Assembly (NCBI GenBank): GCA_030649335.1
Contig: JAUSLL010000003.1
Coordinates: forward strand, 1-64,000
From: Parvibaculum sp.
GTDB taxonomy: Bacteria > Pseudomonadota > Alphaproteobacteria > Parvibaculales > Parvibaculaceae
Length of the DNA: 64,000 nucleotides
Direction: 5' to 3'
How positions within the stretch are numbered: position 1 is the stretch's first letter; each line of letters starts with the position of its first letter. This document shows, piece after piece, positions 26,449-36,445 of this stretch. The translations under genes were made by a program, and so were the position numbers. The notes under the pieces were generated by a model. The model was not told the DNA's origin, ran no database searches, and saw only the letters and a program-made list of their open reading frames with translations.

Positions 26449-27162
26449 TTATGGGTTTTTGTGAAGCTCTGCAAAGAGTTGGTTAAAAGCGCGCACGGCT
26501 GCTGCGGGGCCGTTGGGGTGCGCCCAGACGCCACCGGAGACCGCGAGGAAATCCGCGCCTGCGCTCACCAAAGGGGCGGCATTTTCCACTGTGATGCCGC
26601 CTATGGCGACGCAGGGCACGATGAACATTTCAGTCCACCAGGCCAATAGATCCACCTCGGCGCGGCTTTTTGCCTCTTTTGTCGCGGTGTCGAAAAAAGC
26701 CCCGAAGGCCACATAATCGGCGCCTGCTTCGCCTGCTTCCATCGCTGTGTGGCGGCTGGCGTGGCAGGTCACGCCGACAATGCGGTCAGGCCCCATGATC
26801 GAACGCGCCATTTTATAGGAGGCGTCTTCCTGCCCCACATGCACGCCGTCAGCGTCGAGTTCGGCGGCAAGCTCGGGATTGTCGTTGAGGATGAAAGCTG
26901 TGTTGTAGCGCATGGCGAGCGGCATCAGCACGTCAGCGGCGCGGCGCACCGTGTCGGCGTCCGGATAGCCACCCGCTTCGGTTTTGAGCCTGAGTTGCAG
27001 CGAAGCGACATCGCCCGCGTCGAGCGCGCTTTTCAGCGTCTCGCCAAAGGCCACAGGCTCAAAACGCGGTGGCGTGATGAGATAGAGGCGGCAGGGATCA
27101 TTGGTCTCAACGATCTTCTGTTCCTGCTTCGGCTTTGACTTCTGCTTTGTCTTTTTGCTCAT
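26449..27162 (-). CDS. thiE: thiamine phosphate synthase
   Basis: A 237-residue TIM-barrel enzyme that joins HMP-pyrophosphate and thiazole phosphate. Seen are CRLYLITPPRF at the first strand, SLQLRLKT, NTAFILNDNPELAAELDADGVHVGQED (pyrophosphate and magnesium binding), GVTCHASRHTAMEAGEAGADYVAFGAFFDTATK and PCVAIGGIT. The first 20 residues are a lysine-rich extension (MSKKTKQKSKPKQEQK) absent from most homologues. No TPP riboswitch pattern is seen upstream. thiD lies far away at 61 kb. Confidence 0.9.
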   Translation of the reverse strand: MSKKTKQKSKPKQEQKIVETNDPCRLYLITPPRFEPVAFGETLKSALDAGDVASLQLRLKTEAGGYPDADTVRRAADVLMPLAMRYNTAFILNDNPELAAELDADGVHVGQEDASYKMARSIMGPDRIVGVTCHASRHTAMEAGEAGADYVAFGAFFDTATKEAKSRAEVDLLAWWTEMFIVPCVAIGGITVENAAPLVSAGADFLAVSGGVWAHPNGPAAAVRAFNQLFAELHKNP

Positions 27163-27177
27163 GTCACTTTGTAGCGT

Positions 27178-29502
27178 CTAGTCGAGTTTCATGCCAGCCC
27201 GTCGCAGCGCGTCGGCCAATGCCCCGCCTGCCGCCGGTGCCGATGGTTTGGGCTGGGCGGCCTGCACATGGCGCTGCTGGGTCTGCCGGTTCGGGGTGCG
27301 CTCGCGCTTTTCACCGGCCACGGGCACGGCGTCATCCATGCGCATGGTCAGCGCCACGCGTTTGCGCTGCACGTCCACTTCCAGCACTTTCACCTTCACC
27401 ACATCGCCGGGCTTTGCCACGTCGCGCGGGTCCTTGATGAATGTGTTCGACATGGCCGAAATATGCACGAGCCCGTCCTGATGGACGCCGATATCCACGA
27501 ATGCCCCGAAGGCCGCGACATTGGTCACCACGCCTTCCAGCATCATGCCGGGCGTGAGGTCCGACAGTTTCTCAACGCCGTCCTTGAATGTAGCGGTCTT
27601 GAAGGCCGGTCGCGGATCGCGGCCGGGCTTTTCCAGTTCTTTCAGAATATCGGTGACAGTCGGCAGGCCGAAAGTCTCGTCGATGAAATCCTTGGGCGAC
27701 AAGGCCCGCAGCGCGGTGACATTGCCGACAATGCTTTTCAGATCGTCGCCAGTCTTGGCGATAATACGCCGCACGACCGGATAGGCTTCGGGATGCACTG
27801 ACGATGCATCAAGCGGATCGTCACCATTGGGGATGCGCAAAAAGCCCGCGCAAAGTTCAAACGCCTTAGCGCCCAGACGCGGCACTTGCTTCAACGCAGC
27901 GCGCGTCTTGAACGGCCCCGTTGCATCGCGATGCGCCACAATCGACTGCGCAAGGCTCTCGCCGATGCCCGACACGCGTGCCAGCAGCGGTACAGAGGCG
28001 GTGTTTGCGTCCACGCCCACGCCGTTCACGCAGTCTTCGACGACCGCATCGAGCGACTTCGATAATTTATATTCGCCGATGTCGTGCTGATACTGCCCGA
28101 CGCCGATAGATTTCGGATCGATCTTCACAAGTTCCGCCAGCGGGTCCTGCAGTCGCCGCGCGATGGAGACAGCACCACGGATCGACACATCAAGCTCGGG
28201 CAGTTCGGCGCTCGCGTATGCGGATGCTGAATAAACCGACGCGCCCGCTTCGGACACCATCGCCTTGGTGAGTTTCAAATCGGGGTGGCGGCTCATCAGT
28301 TCAGCGGCCAGCTTGTCCGTCTCGCGGCTCGCTGTGCCATTGCCGATGGCGACGAGATCGACCTTATGCGCTTTGCACAGGCGCGACAGCACAGAGATCG
28401 CATCGTCCCAGCGGTTTTGCGGCTGGTGCGGATAGATCGTGTCATGCGCCACAACCTTGCCGGTCGCATCCACAATGGCGACCTTCACGCCCGAACGAAA
28501 CCCCGGATCAAGACCCAGCGTCGCGCGTGTGCCCGCCGGTGCCGCCAGCAACAGGTCGCGCAAATTGCCCGCGAATACCTTTGTCGCCTCGTCTTCAGCG
28601 AACTGGCGCAAGCGCATACGCAGATCGAGATTGACGTGGAGGAGAATTTTCGTCCGCCACGTCCAGCGCACGGTTTCGGCCATCCATTTGTCGCCCGCGC
28701 GGTCCTGATGCGTGATGCCGAAATGATGTGCGATGCGGCGTTCATAAGACGAAGGCATCGTTTCCTGTCCGGCGGCGATTTCTTCGGGCACCAAAGTCAG
28801 CGACAGCATTTCTTCTTTCTCGCCGCGATAAAGCGCGAGAATGCGGTGTGAGGGCAGTTTCGTTAGAGGCTCGGAGAATTCGAAATAGTCAGCAAACTTT
28901 TCGCCCGCCTGTTCCTTGCCCGCCTGTACCTTCGAGGCGATCTTGCCACGCGTCCAAACCTCTTCACGCAATGCGCCGACAAGGTCTGCATCTTCCGAGA
29001 AACGTTCAATCAGGATCGCGCGCGCGCCTTCGAGCGCGGCTGCGGCATCCGCCACACCTTTGTCGGCATCGGCATAGGTCGCACCGACCACCAGCGGATC
29101 GAGTTTCGGATCGGCCAGCAGCGCATCGGCCAGTGGCTCAAGCCCCGCTTCCTTGGCAATCATCGCCTTGGTGCGGCGCTTGGGCTTGAATGGCAGGTAA
29201 ATATCTTCAAGACGCGCTTTTGTTTCAGCCAGATTGATCGACGCTTTCAGCGCATCGGTCATCTTGCCCTGTTCCTCAATCGAGGCCAGCACGGCGGCGC
29301 GGCGTATTTCCAGATCGCGCAAATAGGTGAGGCGTTCTTCCAGATTGCGCAGCTGCGTGTCATCCAGCGTGCCCGTCACTTCCTTGCGGTAGCGCGCAAT
29401 GAACGGCACCGTCGCGCCTTCGTCCAGCAGTCCGATGGCGGCTGCCACCTGTTCTTCACGGACGGCAAGTTCTTCGGCGATACGGGCGGCAATGGATTTC
29501 AC
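27178..29502 (-). CDS. tex: Tex family RNA-binding protein with S1 domain
   Basis: A 774-residue nucleic-acid-binding protein of the Tex/Spt6 group. The N terminus has IAARIAEELAVREEQVAAAIGLLDEGATVPFIARYRKEVTG, the centre a YqgF-like domain (LGLDPGFRSGVKVAIVDATGKVVAHDTIYPHQP), then helix-hairpin-helix repeats (VNGVGVDANTASVPLLARVSGIGESLAQSIV) and an S1 domain (GMMLEGVVTNVAAFGAFVDIGVHQDGLVHIS, near 650-720). A basic tail follows. The start is GTG. The family acts in transcription and ribosome-associated RNA handling; the role here is not specific. Confidence 0.92.
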   Translation of the reverse strand: MKSIAARIAEELAVREEQVAAAIGLLDEGATVPFIARYRKEVTGTLDDTQLRNLEERLTYLRDLEIRRAAVLASIEEQGKMTDALKASINLAETKARLEDIYLPFKPKRRTKAMIAKEAGLEPLADALLADPKLDPLVVGATYADADKGVADAAAALEGARAILIERFSEDADLVGALREEVWTRGKIASKVQAGKEQAGEKFADYFEFSEPLTKLPSHRILALYRGEKEEMLSLTLVPEEIAAGQETMPSSYERRIAHHFGITHQDRAGDKWMAETVRWTWRTKILLHVNLDLRMRLRQFAEDEATKVFAGNLRDLLLAAPAGTRATLGLDPGFRSGVKVAIVDATGKVVAHDTIYPHQPQNRWDDAISVLSRLCKAHKVDLVAIGNGTASRETDKLAAELMSRHPDLKLTKAMVSEAGASVYSASAYASAELPELDVSIRGAVSIARRLQDPLAELVKIDPKSIGVGQYQHDIGEYKLSKSLDAVVEDCVNGVGVDANTASVPLLARVSGIGESLAQSIVAHRDATGPFKTRAALKQVPRLGAKAFELCAGFLRIPNGDDPLDASSVHPEAYPVVRRIIAKTGDDLKSIVGNVTALRALSPKDFIDETFGLPTVTDILKELEKPGRDPRPAFKTATFKDGVEKLSDLTPGMMLEGVVTNVAAFGAFVDIGVHQDGLVHISAMSNTFIKDPRDVAKPGDVVKVKVLEVDVQRKRVALTMRMDDAVPVAGEKRERTPNRQTQQRHVQAAQPKPSAPAAGGALADALRRAGMKLD

Positions 29503-29579
29503 GGGGGGGACTCACTTGCGTGGGGAATCGGGGGAGGTGAGTTTTACCGCGTATGGACGGGTGCTTCATTATTTATATC

Positions 29580-29659
29580 GTCATGGCCGGGCTCGACCCG
29601 GCCATCCACGTCTTTTATGCGGCCAAGACGTGGATGCGCGGGTCAAGCCCGCGCATGAC
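29580..29659. repeat. composite palindromic intergenic repeat, copy 2
   Basis: GTCATGGCCGGG/CCCGGCCAT, then ATCCACGTCTT/AAGACGTGGAT, then GCGCGGG/CCCGCGC ending CATGAC: the same three-hairpin plan and 80-base length as the element at 9391-9472, but with the two outer hairpin sequences in the opposite order. Confidence 0.8.
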
Positions 29660-29667
29660 GGAGACAA

Positions 29668-29700
29668 CAAAAAACGCCCACTGTTTCCAGCGGGCGTCTT
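29668..29700 (-). terminator. fba terminator
   Basis: On the minus strand, ACGCCCGCTGGAAACAGTGGGCGT followed by TTTTT, 23 bases past the fba stop. Confidence 0.85.
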
Positions 29701-29722
29701 CAAAATCCAAACCAAAAAAGCA

Positions 29723-30745
29723 TCAAGCCTTTTCGAGTTTCGCGTCCCATTTACCCAAGGCCGCAAGGCTGTTCATCTTCGCGCGATGGGCAAAAGCCTT
29801 CTGTGCCGCAGGCACATTCTCTGCCTTACCGCCCCATGCCTTCTGCGGTGCGGCTTGCAGCGCGCGACCGTAGGAGAAAGAGAGCGCCCACGGCAGGTTG
29901 CCGAGTTTGTTCATTGCGTCGAGATGCGCGGTCGCGAGTTCGTCGGACTGACCGCCTGAGAGAAACACGATGCCGGGCACAGCGGCGGGCACAGTGCGTT
30001 TGAAAACCGTGATGGTTTTTTCCGCGACTTCGGCGATACCGGCCTGTGTTGCGCATTTCTTGCCGGAGACGACCATATTGGGTTTCAGGATTGTGCCTTC
30101 GAGCAACACATTGTGGCGCGCCAGCGCGTTGAAGAGCGAGCGCAGCGTGGCTTCGGTCACTTCCATGCAGCGGTCGGCTGTGTGGTCGCCGTCCATCAGC
30201 ACTTCAGGTTCGACGATCGGCACAATGCCGTTCTTCTGGCAGAGAGCCGCATAGCGGGCCAGCGCTTCGGTATTGGCTTCGATGCAGGCATTGGTCGGGA
30301 TCGTGGGCGAGATGTCGATCACCGCGCGCCATTTCGCAAAACGTGCGCCGAGCTTGTAATATTCGGCAAGGCGTTCATCGAGACCGTCGAGGCCTTCGGT
30401 GATCGTTTCGCCGGGAAAGCCCGCCATCGGCTTTGCGCCCGCGTCCACTTTGATGCCGGGGATTGAGCCTGCCGCTTTGATGATTTCAACAAGCGGCGTC
30501 GCGTTGCCGTCGGCCGATGTCTGGCGGATCGTTTCGTCATAAAGAATGACGCCCGAGATGTAATTCTTCATCGCTTCGTCGGTGCGGAACATGAATTCGC
30601 GATAATCGCGGCGGCTTGTTTCCGTCGACTCTGTGTTGATCGCGTCGAAACGCTTTTTGATCGTGCCCGAGCTTTCATCGGCGGCGAGAATGCCCTTGCC
30701 GGGGGCAACCATGGCTTTTGCGATCTGTTGCAGGGATTCAGTCAT
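29723..30745 (-). CDS. fba: fructose-bisphosphate aldolase, class I
   Basis: A 340-residue Schiff-base aldolase. It begins MTESLQQIAKAMVAPGKGILAADESSGTIKKRFDAI, the animal/plant-type class I opening, and has the catalytic lysine segment LLEGTILKPNMVVSG and the C1-phosphate-binding VPGIVFLSGGQSDELATAHL. It cleaves fructose 1,6-bisphosphate or forms it in gluconeogenesis, with no metal. It is the last gene of the tkt-gap-pgk-fba series, 24 bases after pgk, with a terminator beyond it. Confidence 0.94.
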   Translation of the reverse strand: MTESLQQIAKAMVAPGKGILAADESSGTIKKRFDAINTESTETSRRDYREFMFRTDEAMKNYISGVILYDETIRQTSADGNATPLVEIIKAAGSIPGIKVDAGAKPMAGFPGETITEGLDGLDERLAEYYKLGARFAKWRAVIDISPTIPTNACIEANTEALARYAALCQKNGIVPIVEPEVLMDGDHTADRCMEVTEATLRSLFNALARHNVLLEGTILKPNMVVSGKKCATQAGIAEVAEKTITVFKRTVPAAVPGIVFLSGGQSDELATAHLDAMNKLGNLPWALSFSYGRALQAAPQKAWGGKAENVPAAQKAFAHRAKMNSLAALGKWDAKLEKA

Positions 30746-30769
30746 GTCTCACTATCCTCTTGATAGAAA

Positions 30770-31975
30770 TTATCGCACCAGCGCCGCAACGCCGGGCAGT
30801 TCCACGCCTTCCATCCACTCAAGGAAGGCCCCGCCAGCGGCGGATACATAAGTAAAATCATTGGTCGCATCGGCTTCATTGAGGGCTGCCACCGTGTCGC
30901 CGCCGCCCGCCACCGAGATGAGCTTGCCTTCGCGCGTGAGCTTGGCGACATGGCGCGCCGCCGTCACTGTGCCCGTGTCGAAAGGCTTCATTTCAAAAGC
31001 GCCGAGCGGGCCGTTCCACACAACTGTCTTTGCCGTGTCAATGCGTGTCGCGATATAGGCGAGCGTTTCAGCGCCTGCGTCTAGGATCATGCCGTCTTCG
31101 GGCACGTCGCTGGCCGCCACCGTCACGCAATCCGCACCGGCTTTGAATTCCTTGGCGACGACAACATCGGTCGGCAGGATGATTTCGCAATTGGCCGAGC
31201 GGGCGTTCGCCAGAATGTGGCGCGCGGTGTCGAAGAGATCGCGTTCGCACAGCGACTTGCCGACAGCTTTGCCCTGCGCTGCGAGGAATGTGTTCGCCAT
31301 GCCGCCGCCGATCACCAGCGCATCGACTTTTTTGACGAGATTGCCGAGCAGCGAAATCTTGGTGGAGACTTTTGCGCCGCCGACAATGGCCACAACAGGA
31401 TGTGTCGGGTTACCGAGTGCCGCGTCGAGCGCCTTGAGTTCTGCTTCCATCGCGCGACCGGCGTAGGAGGGCAGTTCATGCGCAATGGCTTCGGTCGAGG
31501 CATGGGCGCGGTGGGCGCAGGAGAAAGCATCGTTCACATAGATATTGCCATTGGCGGCGAGGCTCGCGGCAAAATCAGGATCGTTGTTTTCTTCGCCTGC
31601 GTGAAAGCGCGTGTTTTCCAGCACGATGACGCCGCCGTCGGGCAGCGCGTCAATCGCCTTGGCGGCCAGATCGCCGATGCAATCATGGGCGAAGGCTACT
31701 TTGCGTTTCAGAAAGGGTTCCAGGGCGTCGGCGACAGGTTTCAGAGAATATTTGGCTTCCGGCGCGCCCTTGGGGCGTCCGAAATGCGACAGCACAATCA
31801 CCTTCGCGCCGCGATCAGACAGTTCGGTCAGCGTGCCCGCGACGCGTTCAATGCGTGTGGCATCGGTGATCTTGCCATCAGCCATCGGCACATTGAGATC
31901 GGCGCGCACAAGAATCTTCAGGCCCTTGAGGCCCACAGCTTTGAACAGATCATCAAGGGTCTTATGCGTGGACAT
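30770..31975 (-). CDS. pgk: phosphoglycerate kinase
   Basis: A 401-residue glycolytic kinase. Motifs: [27 protein letters not shown] (substrate binding), [55 protein letters not shown] and the nucleotide-binding [14 protein letters not shown] near the C terminus. The ATG at 31975 (MSTHKTLDD) is standard; an upstream GTG at 32005 would add ten lysine-rich residues. A repeat-bearing gap of about 215 bases separates it from gap. Confidence 0.95.
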   Translation of the reverse strand: MSTHKTLDDLFKAVGLKGLKILVRADLNVPMADGKITDATRIERVAGTLTELSDRGAKVIVLSHFGRPKGAPEAKYSLKPVADALEPFLKRKVAFAHDCIGDLAAKAIDALPDGGVIVLENTRFHAGEENNDPDFAASLAANGNIYVNDAFSCAHRAHASTEAIAHELPSYAGRAMEAELKALDAALGNPTHPVVAIVGGAKVSTKISLLGNLVKKVDALVIGGGMANTFLAAQGKAVGKSLCERDLFDTARHILANARSANCEIILPTDVVVAKEFKAGADCVTVAASDVPEDGMILDAGAETLAYIATRIDTAKTVVWNGPLGAFEMKPFDTGTVTAARHVAKLTREGKLISVAGGGDTVAALNEADATNDFTYVSAAGGAFLEWMEGVELPGVAALVR

Positions 31976-32001
31976 TGTTTTTATCTTCGTTTTCTTGCCT
32001 A

Positions 32002-32057
32002 CCACCTCCCCCTTGAGGGGAGGTCAAAACATTCACTCGAATGTTTTGGGTGGGGGT
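32002..32057. repeat. G/C-arm hairpin repeat with AAAACATTC core, copy 1
   Basis: Layout: CCTCCCCCTTGAGGGGAGG, then TCAAAACATTC-ACTC-GAATGTTTTGG, then GTGGGGGT. The element at 61037-61090 has the same plan (GGGGAGGTCAAAA...TTTTTTGGGTGGGGGG). A further CCCTCCCCC/GGGGGAGGG palindrome is at 32108-32120, next to this copy. Confidence 0.7.
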
Positions 32058-32145
32058 CTCTTCAACGTCGGTACTCGGAGCTTCACCCCCTCCCTAGCCC
32101 TCCCCCCTCAAGGGGGAGGGAAAAGACAAGAGGGGCCGTCAAACA

Positions 32146-32178
32146 AAACCCCTTTCCTGATTTTCAGGAAAAGGGTTT
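32146..32178 (-). terminator. gap terminator
   Basis: AAACCC(C)TTTCCTGA-ttt-TCAGGAAAAGGGTTT, a long stem with flanking A/T runs, 13 bases after the gap stop on the minus strand. Confidence 0.75.
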
Positions 32179-32190
32179 CGTCTCAACTTA

Positions 32191-33201
32191 TCACTTCAGC
32201 AGCTTGCCCATCGCAACGGCGGTGTCACCCATGCGGTTGGAGAAACCCCATTCATTGTCGTACCAGCTCAGAATACGCACGAGCTTGCCGTCGATGACCT
32301 GCGTCTGCGTCAGATCGAACGTCGAGGACGCCGGGTTATGGTTGAAGTCCACCGACACGAGCTTTTCATCCGTTGTCGCCAGCACGCCTTTGAGCGGGCC
32401 TTTGGCAGCGGCGATGATCGCGGCGTTCACTTCTTCGACGGTTGTCTTCTTCTTGGCGGTGAAGACGAGGTCGATGACCGAGACGTTGGCGGTCGGCACG
32501 CGGATCGATGTGCCGTCGAGCTTGCCTGCGAGTTCCGGCAGCACGAGGCCGACGGCTTTGGCGGCACCGGTCGATGTCGGGATCATGGAGAGGCCGGAAG
32601 CGCGGGCGCGGCGGGCGTCCGAGTGCAGCGTGTCCACTGTGTTCTGGTCACCTGTATAGGCGTGGATCGTCGTCATGTAGCCCTGTTCGATGCCGACGGC
32701 CTTGTTCAGCACAGCGGCGACGGGGGCAAGGCAGTTTGTCGTGCACGACGCGTTCGAGACGATCTTGTGGCTCTTTTTGATCTGCTGGTGGTTCACGCCG
32801 TAAACGACCGTGATGTCGGCGCCTTCGGCAGGAGCCGAGATCAGCACGCGCTTGGCGCCGGCTGTCAGGTGCATGCCAGCTTTTTCTTTCGAGGTGAAGA
32901 TGCCTGTGCATTCAAAGGCGATGTCGATTTTGAGTTCGGCCCACGGCAGCTTGGAAGGATCGCGTTCGGCCAGCACCTTGATCGGGCCACGGCCCAGATC
33001 AAATGTCGATTTCGTCACTTTGATTTTGCCGGGGAAGGGGCCGTGCACCGAGTCCCACTTCAGCAGATGTGCGTTCGCTTCAACCGAACCCAGATCATTG
33101 ATCGCAACAACTTCGATGTCCTTGCGGCCGGATTCCGCGATAGCACGAAGCACCAGACGTCCAATGCGGCCAAAACCGTTAATTGCAACGCGAACTGCCA
33201 T
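32191..33201 (-). CDS. gap: glyceraldehyde-3-phosphate dehydrogenase
   Basis: A 336-residue NAD-dependent dehydrogenase. The Rossmann start [21 protein letters not shown] is followed by NDLG, the catalytic [16 protein letters not shown] (Cys) and the C-terminal [15 protein letters not shown] at 33201 gives the standard N terminus and has AGGAGAC before it. It sits 26 bases after tkt, so the two are probably co-transcribed, and the terminator at 32146 separates them at least in part from pgk. Confidence 0.95.
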   Translation of the reverse strand: MAVRVAINGFGRIGRLVLRAIAESGRKDIEVVAINDLGSVEANAHLLKWDSVHGPFPGKIKVTKSTFDLGRGPIKVLAERDPSKLPWAELKIDIAFECTGIFTSKEKAGMHLTAGAKRVLISAPAEGADITVVYGVNHQQIKKSHKIVSNASCTTNCLAPVAAVLNKAVGIEQGYMTTIHAYTGDQNTVDTLHSDARRARASGLSMIPTSTGAAKAVGLVLPELAGKLDGTSIRVPTANVSVIDLVFTAKKKTTVEEVNAAIIAAAKGPLKGVLATTDEKLVSVDFNHNPASSTFDLTQTQVIDGKLVRILSWYDNEWGFSNRMGDTAVAMGKLLK

Positions 33202-33227
33202 TTTATCGTCTCCTGAGGTTAGTCGGT

Positions 33228-35276
33228 TCAAGCCTTGAGGCACGCTTTAGCGGCGGCAACGGTGGCTTCTGCGGTAATGTTGAAATGCTTGTAGAGGTCT
33301 TTGGCGGGGGCCGACGCGCCGAAGCCCGTCATGCCGATGAACGCTCCATCATGGCCGATGTAGCGGTCCCAGCCATACTGGATTGCGGCTTCGATGGCGA
33401 CTTTGACCGTGCCTTCGCCGAGTGTCTTCTTCTTGTAGTCTTTGGACTGCGCTTCAAAGAGTTCGACGCAGGGCATGGAGACAACACGTGTCGCAATGCC
33501 GTCGGCTTCGAGCGTCTTTTGCGCGGCCATGGCGATTTCGATTTCCGAACCCGTGGCGATCAGCGTCACTTTTGCCGTGCCGCTGGCGGGTGAAAGTTCG
33601 TAAGCGCCCTTGGCCGAAAGGTTTTCGTCCGTATGCGTCGTTCTGACCGTCGGCAGGTTCTGGCGCGAGGCCGCGATCACCGAGGGTGTTTCCTTGGCTT
33701 CGAGTGCGGCCTGCCAGCATTCGGCTGTTTCAACGGCGTCCGCAGGGCGGAACACATAGAGGTTCGGCATAGCGCGAAGCGATGCGAGATGCTCGACCGG
33801 CTGATGCGTCGGGCCGTCTTCGCCGAGACCGATCGAGTCATGCGTCATCACATGGATCACGCGCTGTTTCATCAGAGCCGCGAGGCGGATCGAGGGGCGG
33901 CAATAGTCAGTGAACACCAGAAATGTGCCGGAATAAGGAATAAAGCCCTTATGCAGCGCCATACCGTTCATCGCAGCCGCCATGCCGTGTTCGCGGATGC
34001 CGTATTGGATGAAGGAGCCGGAGAAGTCGGTCGGTGTGACGGGCTTCTGGCCTTTGGACTTGGTATTATTCGAGCCGGTGAGGTCAGCGGAGCCGCCCAC
34101 GGTTTCGGGGATAATTGCGTTGATGATGTTCAGCGCTTCTTCGGAAGATTTCCGCGTCGCCCATGAAGGCTTATCCTCGGAAAGTTTCTTCTTATAGGCG
34201 TTGATCGCGTCTTTGAAACCCGAGGGTAAGTCGCCGGACTGCTCTCGTTTGAACTCGACTTGGATTGCACTCGAAAGTGACTTGAAACGCTCGTTCCAGC
34301 TCGAGGATTTCGAGGCTCCCTTGGCGCCGATGGCGCGCCACGCGTCGAGCACGTTCTGCGGGATAACGAAGGGCTCATGCGCCCAGCCGAGTGCTTCGCG
34401 CGTCAGTTTGATTTCGTCGCCGCCGAGTGCCGCGCCGTGTGAGCCGGACGTGCCCTGCTTGTTCGGGCTGCCGTAGCCGATGACGGTCTTGCAGGCGATG
34501 AGCGTCGGCTTGTCGGATTTCTGAGCGGCTTCAATGGCTTGGGCAATGGCCTTGGCGTCATGGCCGTTGATCCGCGTGGCGTTCCAGCCCGCCGCTTTGA
34601 AGCGCATCAACGCGTCGCCGGATTCCGAAAGCGACAGCGCGCCGTCGATGGTGATGTCATTGTCATCATAGAGAACGATCATCTTGGAGAGCTTCAGGTG
34701 ACCGGCAAGGCTGATCGCCTCGTGGCTGATGCCTTCCATCAGGTCGCCGTCGGACGCGATGACATAAGTGAAATGGTCAACGATTTCAGCGCCGTAGCGG
34801 GCTTGCGCCATGCGTTCGGCAAGGGCCATGCCGACGGCTGTCGAGATGCCTTGGCCAAGCGGTCCGGTCGTTGTTTCGATGCCCAGCACATGGCCATGTT
34901 CGGGATGGCCGGCGGTGATCGAACCCAGTTGGCGGAAGTTTTTGATCTGCTCGATCGTCATATCCTCGTAGCCGAGGAGATAATGGAGTGCATAAACCAG
35001 CATCGAACCGTGACCGGCTGACAGCACAAAGCGGTCGCGGTCGGCCCAATCGGGCTTTTTCGGGTCGATGTTGAGGAATTTCGAGAAGAGGACGGTCGCC
35101 ATATCGGCGGCGCCCATCGGCATGCCGGGGTGGCCGGAGTTGGCAGCTTGCACCGCGTCCATCGCCAGCGCACGGATGGCATTGGCCATGTCGTTGTGCT
35201 CGGCGGAGTTGGTGTTTGGCGCCAACGCGGCGCTCCGCTTCGTGTCCGGGGCGGCCGACTGATCTGCTGGCGTCAT
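33228..35276 (-). CDS. tkt: transketolase
   Basis: A 682-residue thiamine-pyrophosphate enzyme of the pentose phosphate pathway. It shows [54 protein letters not shown], the cofactor-binding [40 protein letters not shown], and the transketolase motif [19 protein letters not shown]. About 28 residues at the N terminus are a low-complexity extension before the conserved core. It heads the run tkt-gap-pgk-fba, the order also seen in cbb and central-carbon clusters. Confidence 0.95.
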   Translation of the reverse strand: MTPADQSAAPDTKRSAALAPNTNSAEHNDMANAIRALAMDAVQAANSGHPGMPMGAADMATVLFSKFLNIDPKKPDWADRDRFVLSAGHGSMLVYALHYLLGYEDMTIEQIKNFRQLGSITAGHPEHGHVLGIETTTGPLGQGISTAVGMALAERMAQARYGAEIVDHFTYVIASDGDLMEGISHEAISLAGHLKLSKMIVLYDDNDITIDGALSLSESGDALMRFKAAGWNATRINGHDAKAIAQAIEAAQKSDKPTLIACKTVIGYGSPNKQGTSGSHGAALGGDEIKLTREALGWAHEPFVIPQNVLDAWRAIGAKGASKSSSWNERFKSLSSAIQVEFKREQSGDLPSGFKDAINAYKKKLSEDKPSWATRKSSEEALNIINAIIPETVGGSADLTGSNNTKSKGQKPVTPTDFSGSFIQYGIREHGMAAAMNGMALHKGFIPYSGTFLVFTDYCRPSIRLAALMKQRVIHVMTHDSIGLGEDGPTHQPVEHLASLRAMPNLYVFRPADAVETAECWQAALEAKETPSVIAASRQNLPTVRTTHTDENLSAKGAYELSPASGTAKVTLIATGSEIEIAMAAQKTLEADGIATRVVSMPCVELFEAQSKDYKKKTLGEGTVKVAIEAAIQYGWDRYIGHDGAFIGMTGFGASAPAKDLYKHFNITAEATVAAAKACLKA

Positions 35277-35432
35277 GTCTCTAAACTCTAATTAAGAGCG
35301 TCAGGGCAGGCCTTTTGGGCCGGTTTCAGTGCTCAAACCTCACAAAATGACCCAAATCCGGTTGCGGCAGGGGGCCGGAATCGTGTCCGGGCGGAGGGGG
35401 GTAGGAGCGAGGCCACATTGATCATGTGCCTT

Positions 35433-35447
35433 TCATTGAGTCAATGA
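35433..35447. promoter_or_regulatory. 15-bp palindrome with a GANTC site between tkt and the DUF4164 gene
   Basis: TCATTGA-g-TCAATGA is a perfect palindrome in the 313-base divergent gap 35277-35589. Its centre, GAGTC, fits the CcrM methylation site GANTC. The rest of the gap holds no gene that I can support. Confidence 0.35.
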
Positions 35448-35589
35448 TGGAATCGCGCAAATTGCCGCGCTTTTCTGCGGTTTGGCGTCGCGTTTGGCGT
35501 GAGGTGCATTGACCTGATTTCATAGCAGCGCCTATCTTGGCGCGCTGGCTGCGGGCTGAACCGCAGCGCAGTCACATAATTGGTCCCGC

Positions 35590-35853
35590 ATGAGCAAACT
35601 CGATACTGCCACGGAGCGTTTCAAAGCTGCTCTCGACCGGCTGGAGGCAGGCCTTCACCGCCAGATCGTGCGGGCGCAATCCGCAGGCCGCCTCGAAAGC
35701 GAGGTCAATACGCTGAAGGAAGACCGCGCCAAACTGGCCGAGGAGCTTGATCAGTTGAAGTCCGACGCGCGCCGTATGAACGAATTAAACGAACGCGCCT
35801 CCGAAACACTTGCCAATACCATCGAAGGTATCCGCGAAGTTTTGGCCGAATAG
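35590..35853 (+). CDS. DUF4164 family coiled-coil protein
   Basis: An 87-residue, entirely helical charged protein, MSKLDTATERFKAALDRLEAGLHRQI...LESEVNTLKEDRAKLAEELDQLKSDARRMNELNERASETLANTIEGIREVLAE. Length, the TATERFxAALxxLE start and the position 12 bases before zapA match DUF4164, a small coiled-coil family of alphaproteobacteria. It may assist ZapA at the division ring, but that is inference from position. Confidence 0.82.
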   Translation: MSKLDTATERFKAALDRLEAGLHRQIVRAQSAGRLESEVNTLKEDRAKLAEELDQLKSDARRMNELNERASETLANTIEGIREVLAE

Positions 35854-35865
35854 AGGATCAGGATT

Positions 35866-36225
35866 ATGGGACAAGTCACGGTTCTCGTGAACGATAAGGC
35901 CTATATGGTCTCCTGCGGTGACGGCGAAGAGCCGCATCTGAAGGAGCTCGGTGCGCTGGTGAACCGCCACGTCACGGAACTGGCCCGCGAAGTGGGGCAA
36001 GTGGGCGAAACACGGCTGCTGCTTATGGCTTCTTTGCTGGTCGCCGACGAGCTTTCGGAAGCCAAAGCCAAGGTCAAAATGCTCGAAGCCGACATCGAGC
36101 AACTGACCCAGACGCGCATCGCCGCCCTTGAGCGGTCGCGCGAGGCCGAAGACCTTTTGGGCGACGTTCTGGACAATGCGGCCCGCCGCATTGAGGACAT
36201 TGCCCGCCGCGTCGAGGCGGCCTGA
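35866..36225 (+). CDS. zapA: cell division protein ZapA
   Basis: A 119-residue FtsZ-ring-associated protein. The N-terminal beta-hairpin domain reads MGQVTVLVNDKAYMVSCGDGEEPHLKELGALVNRHVTELA, the usual ZapA fold, followed by a long coiled coil (about 60-119, LSEAKAKVKMLEADIEQLTQTRIAALERS). ZapA bundles FtsZ filaments. The zapA-6S RNA-fthC order is the same as in E. coli. Confidence 0.92.
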   Translation: MGQVTVLVNDKAYMVSCGDGEEPHLKELGALVNRHVTELAREVGQVGETRLLLMASLLVADELSEAKAKVKMLEADIEQLTQTRIAALERSREAEDLLGDVLDNAARRIEDIARRVEAA

Positions 36226-36248
36226 ACCTAAGGTGACGTTTGTGCCCC

Positions 36249-36280
36249 TTGACGTTGCCACCCCCGAGGGACGATATGAG
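36249..36280 (+). promoter_or_regulatory. probable sigma-70 promoter of the 6S RNA gene
   Basis: TTGACG at 36249-36254 and a -10-like GATATG/TATGAG at 36273-36280, with 18-20 bases between. The transcript start would fall near 36285-36290, which suits the length expected for 6S RNA. Confidence 0.5.
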
Positions 36281-36284
36281 CACG

Positions 36285-36445
36285 GGTACTGCCTGGCTCG
36301 TCAGGAACACATATATCTCGGGGCCTTACGATTCTTTAGGGAGTTGTCCCTGGTTGAGGCCGTGGCCTCTGTCACACGACGCCCACCTACAAATGTAGGT
36401 CTCCGAGAATCACGTTTCCAACGGCCAAGGTGGTCCCACTTATCC
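36285..36445 (+). ncRNA. ssrS: 6S RNA
   Basis: About 160 bases between zapA and the 5-formyl-THF cyclo-ligase gene, the standard 6S location. Features match the family: a terminal stem-loop GAGGCC-GT-GGCCTC, the 3'-side central-bubble hairpin ACCTAC-AAAT-GTAGGT, an inner closing helix GATTCT/AGAATC and an outer GGGGCCTT/AAGG..CCC helix. 6S RNA mimics an open promoter and holds sigma-70 RNA polymerase. Exact ends are estimates, based on the promoter at 36249 and the outer pairing. Confidence 0.82.
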
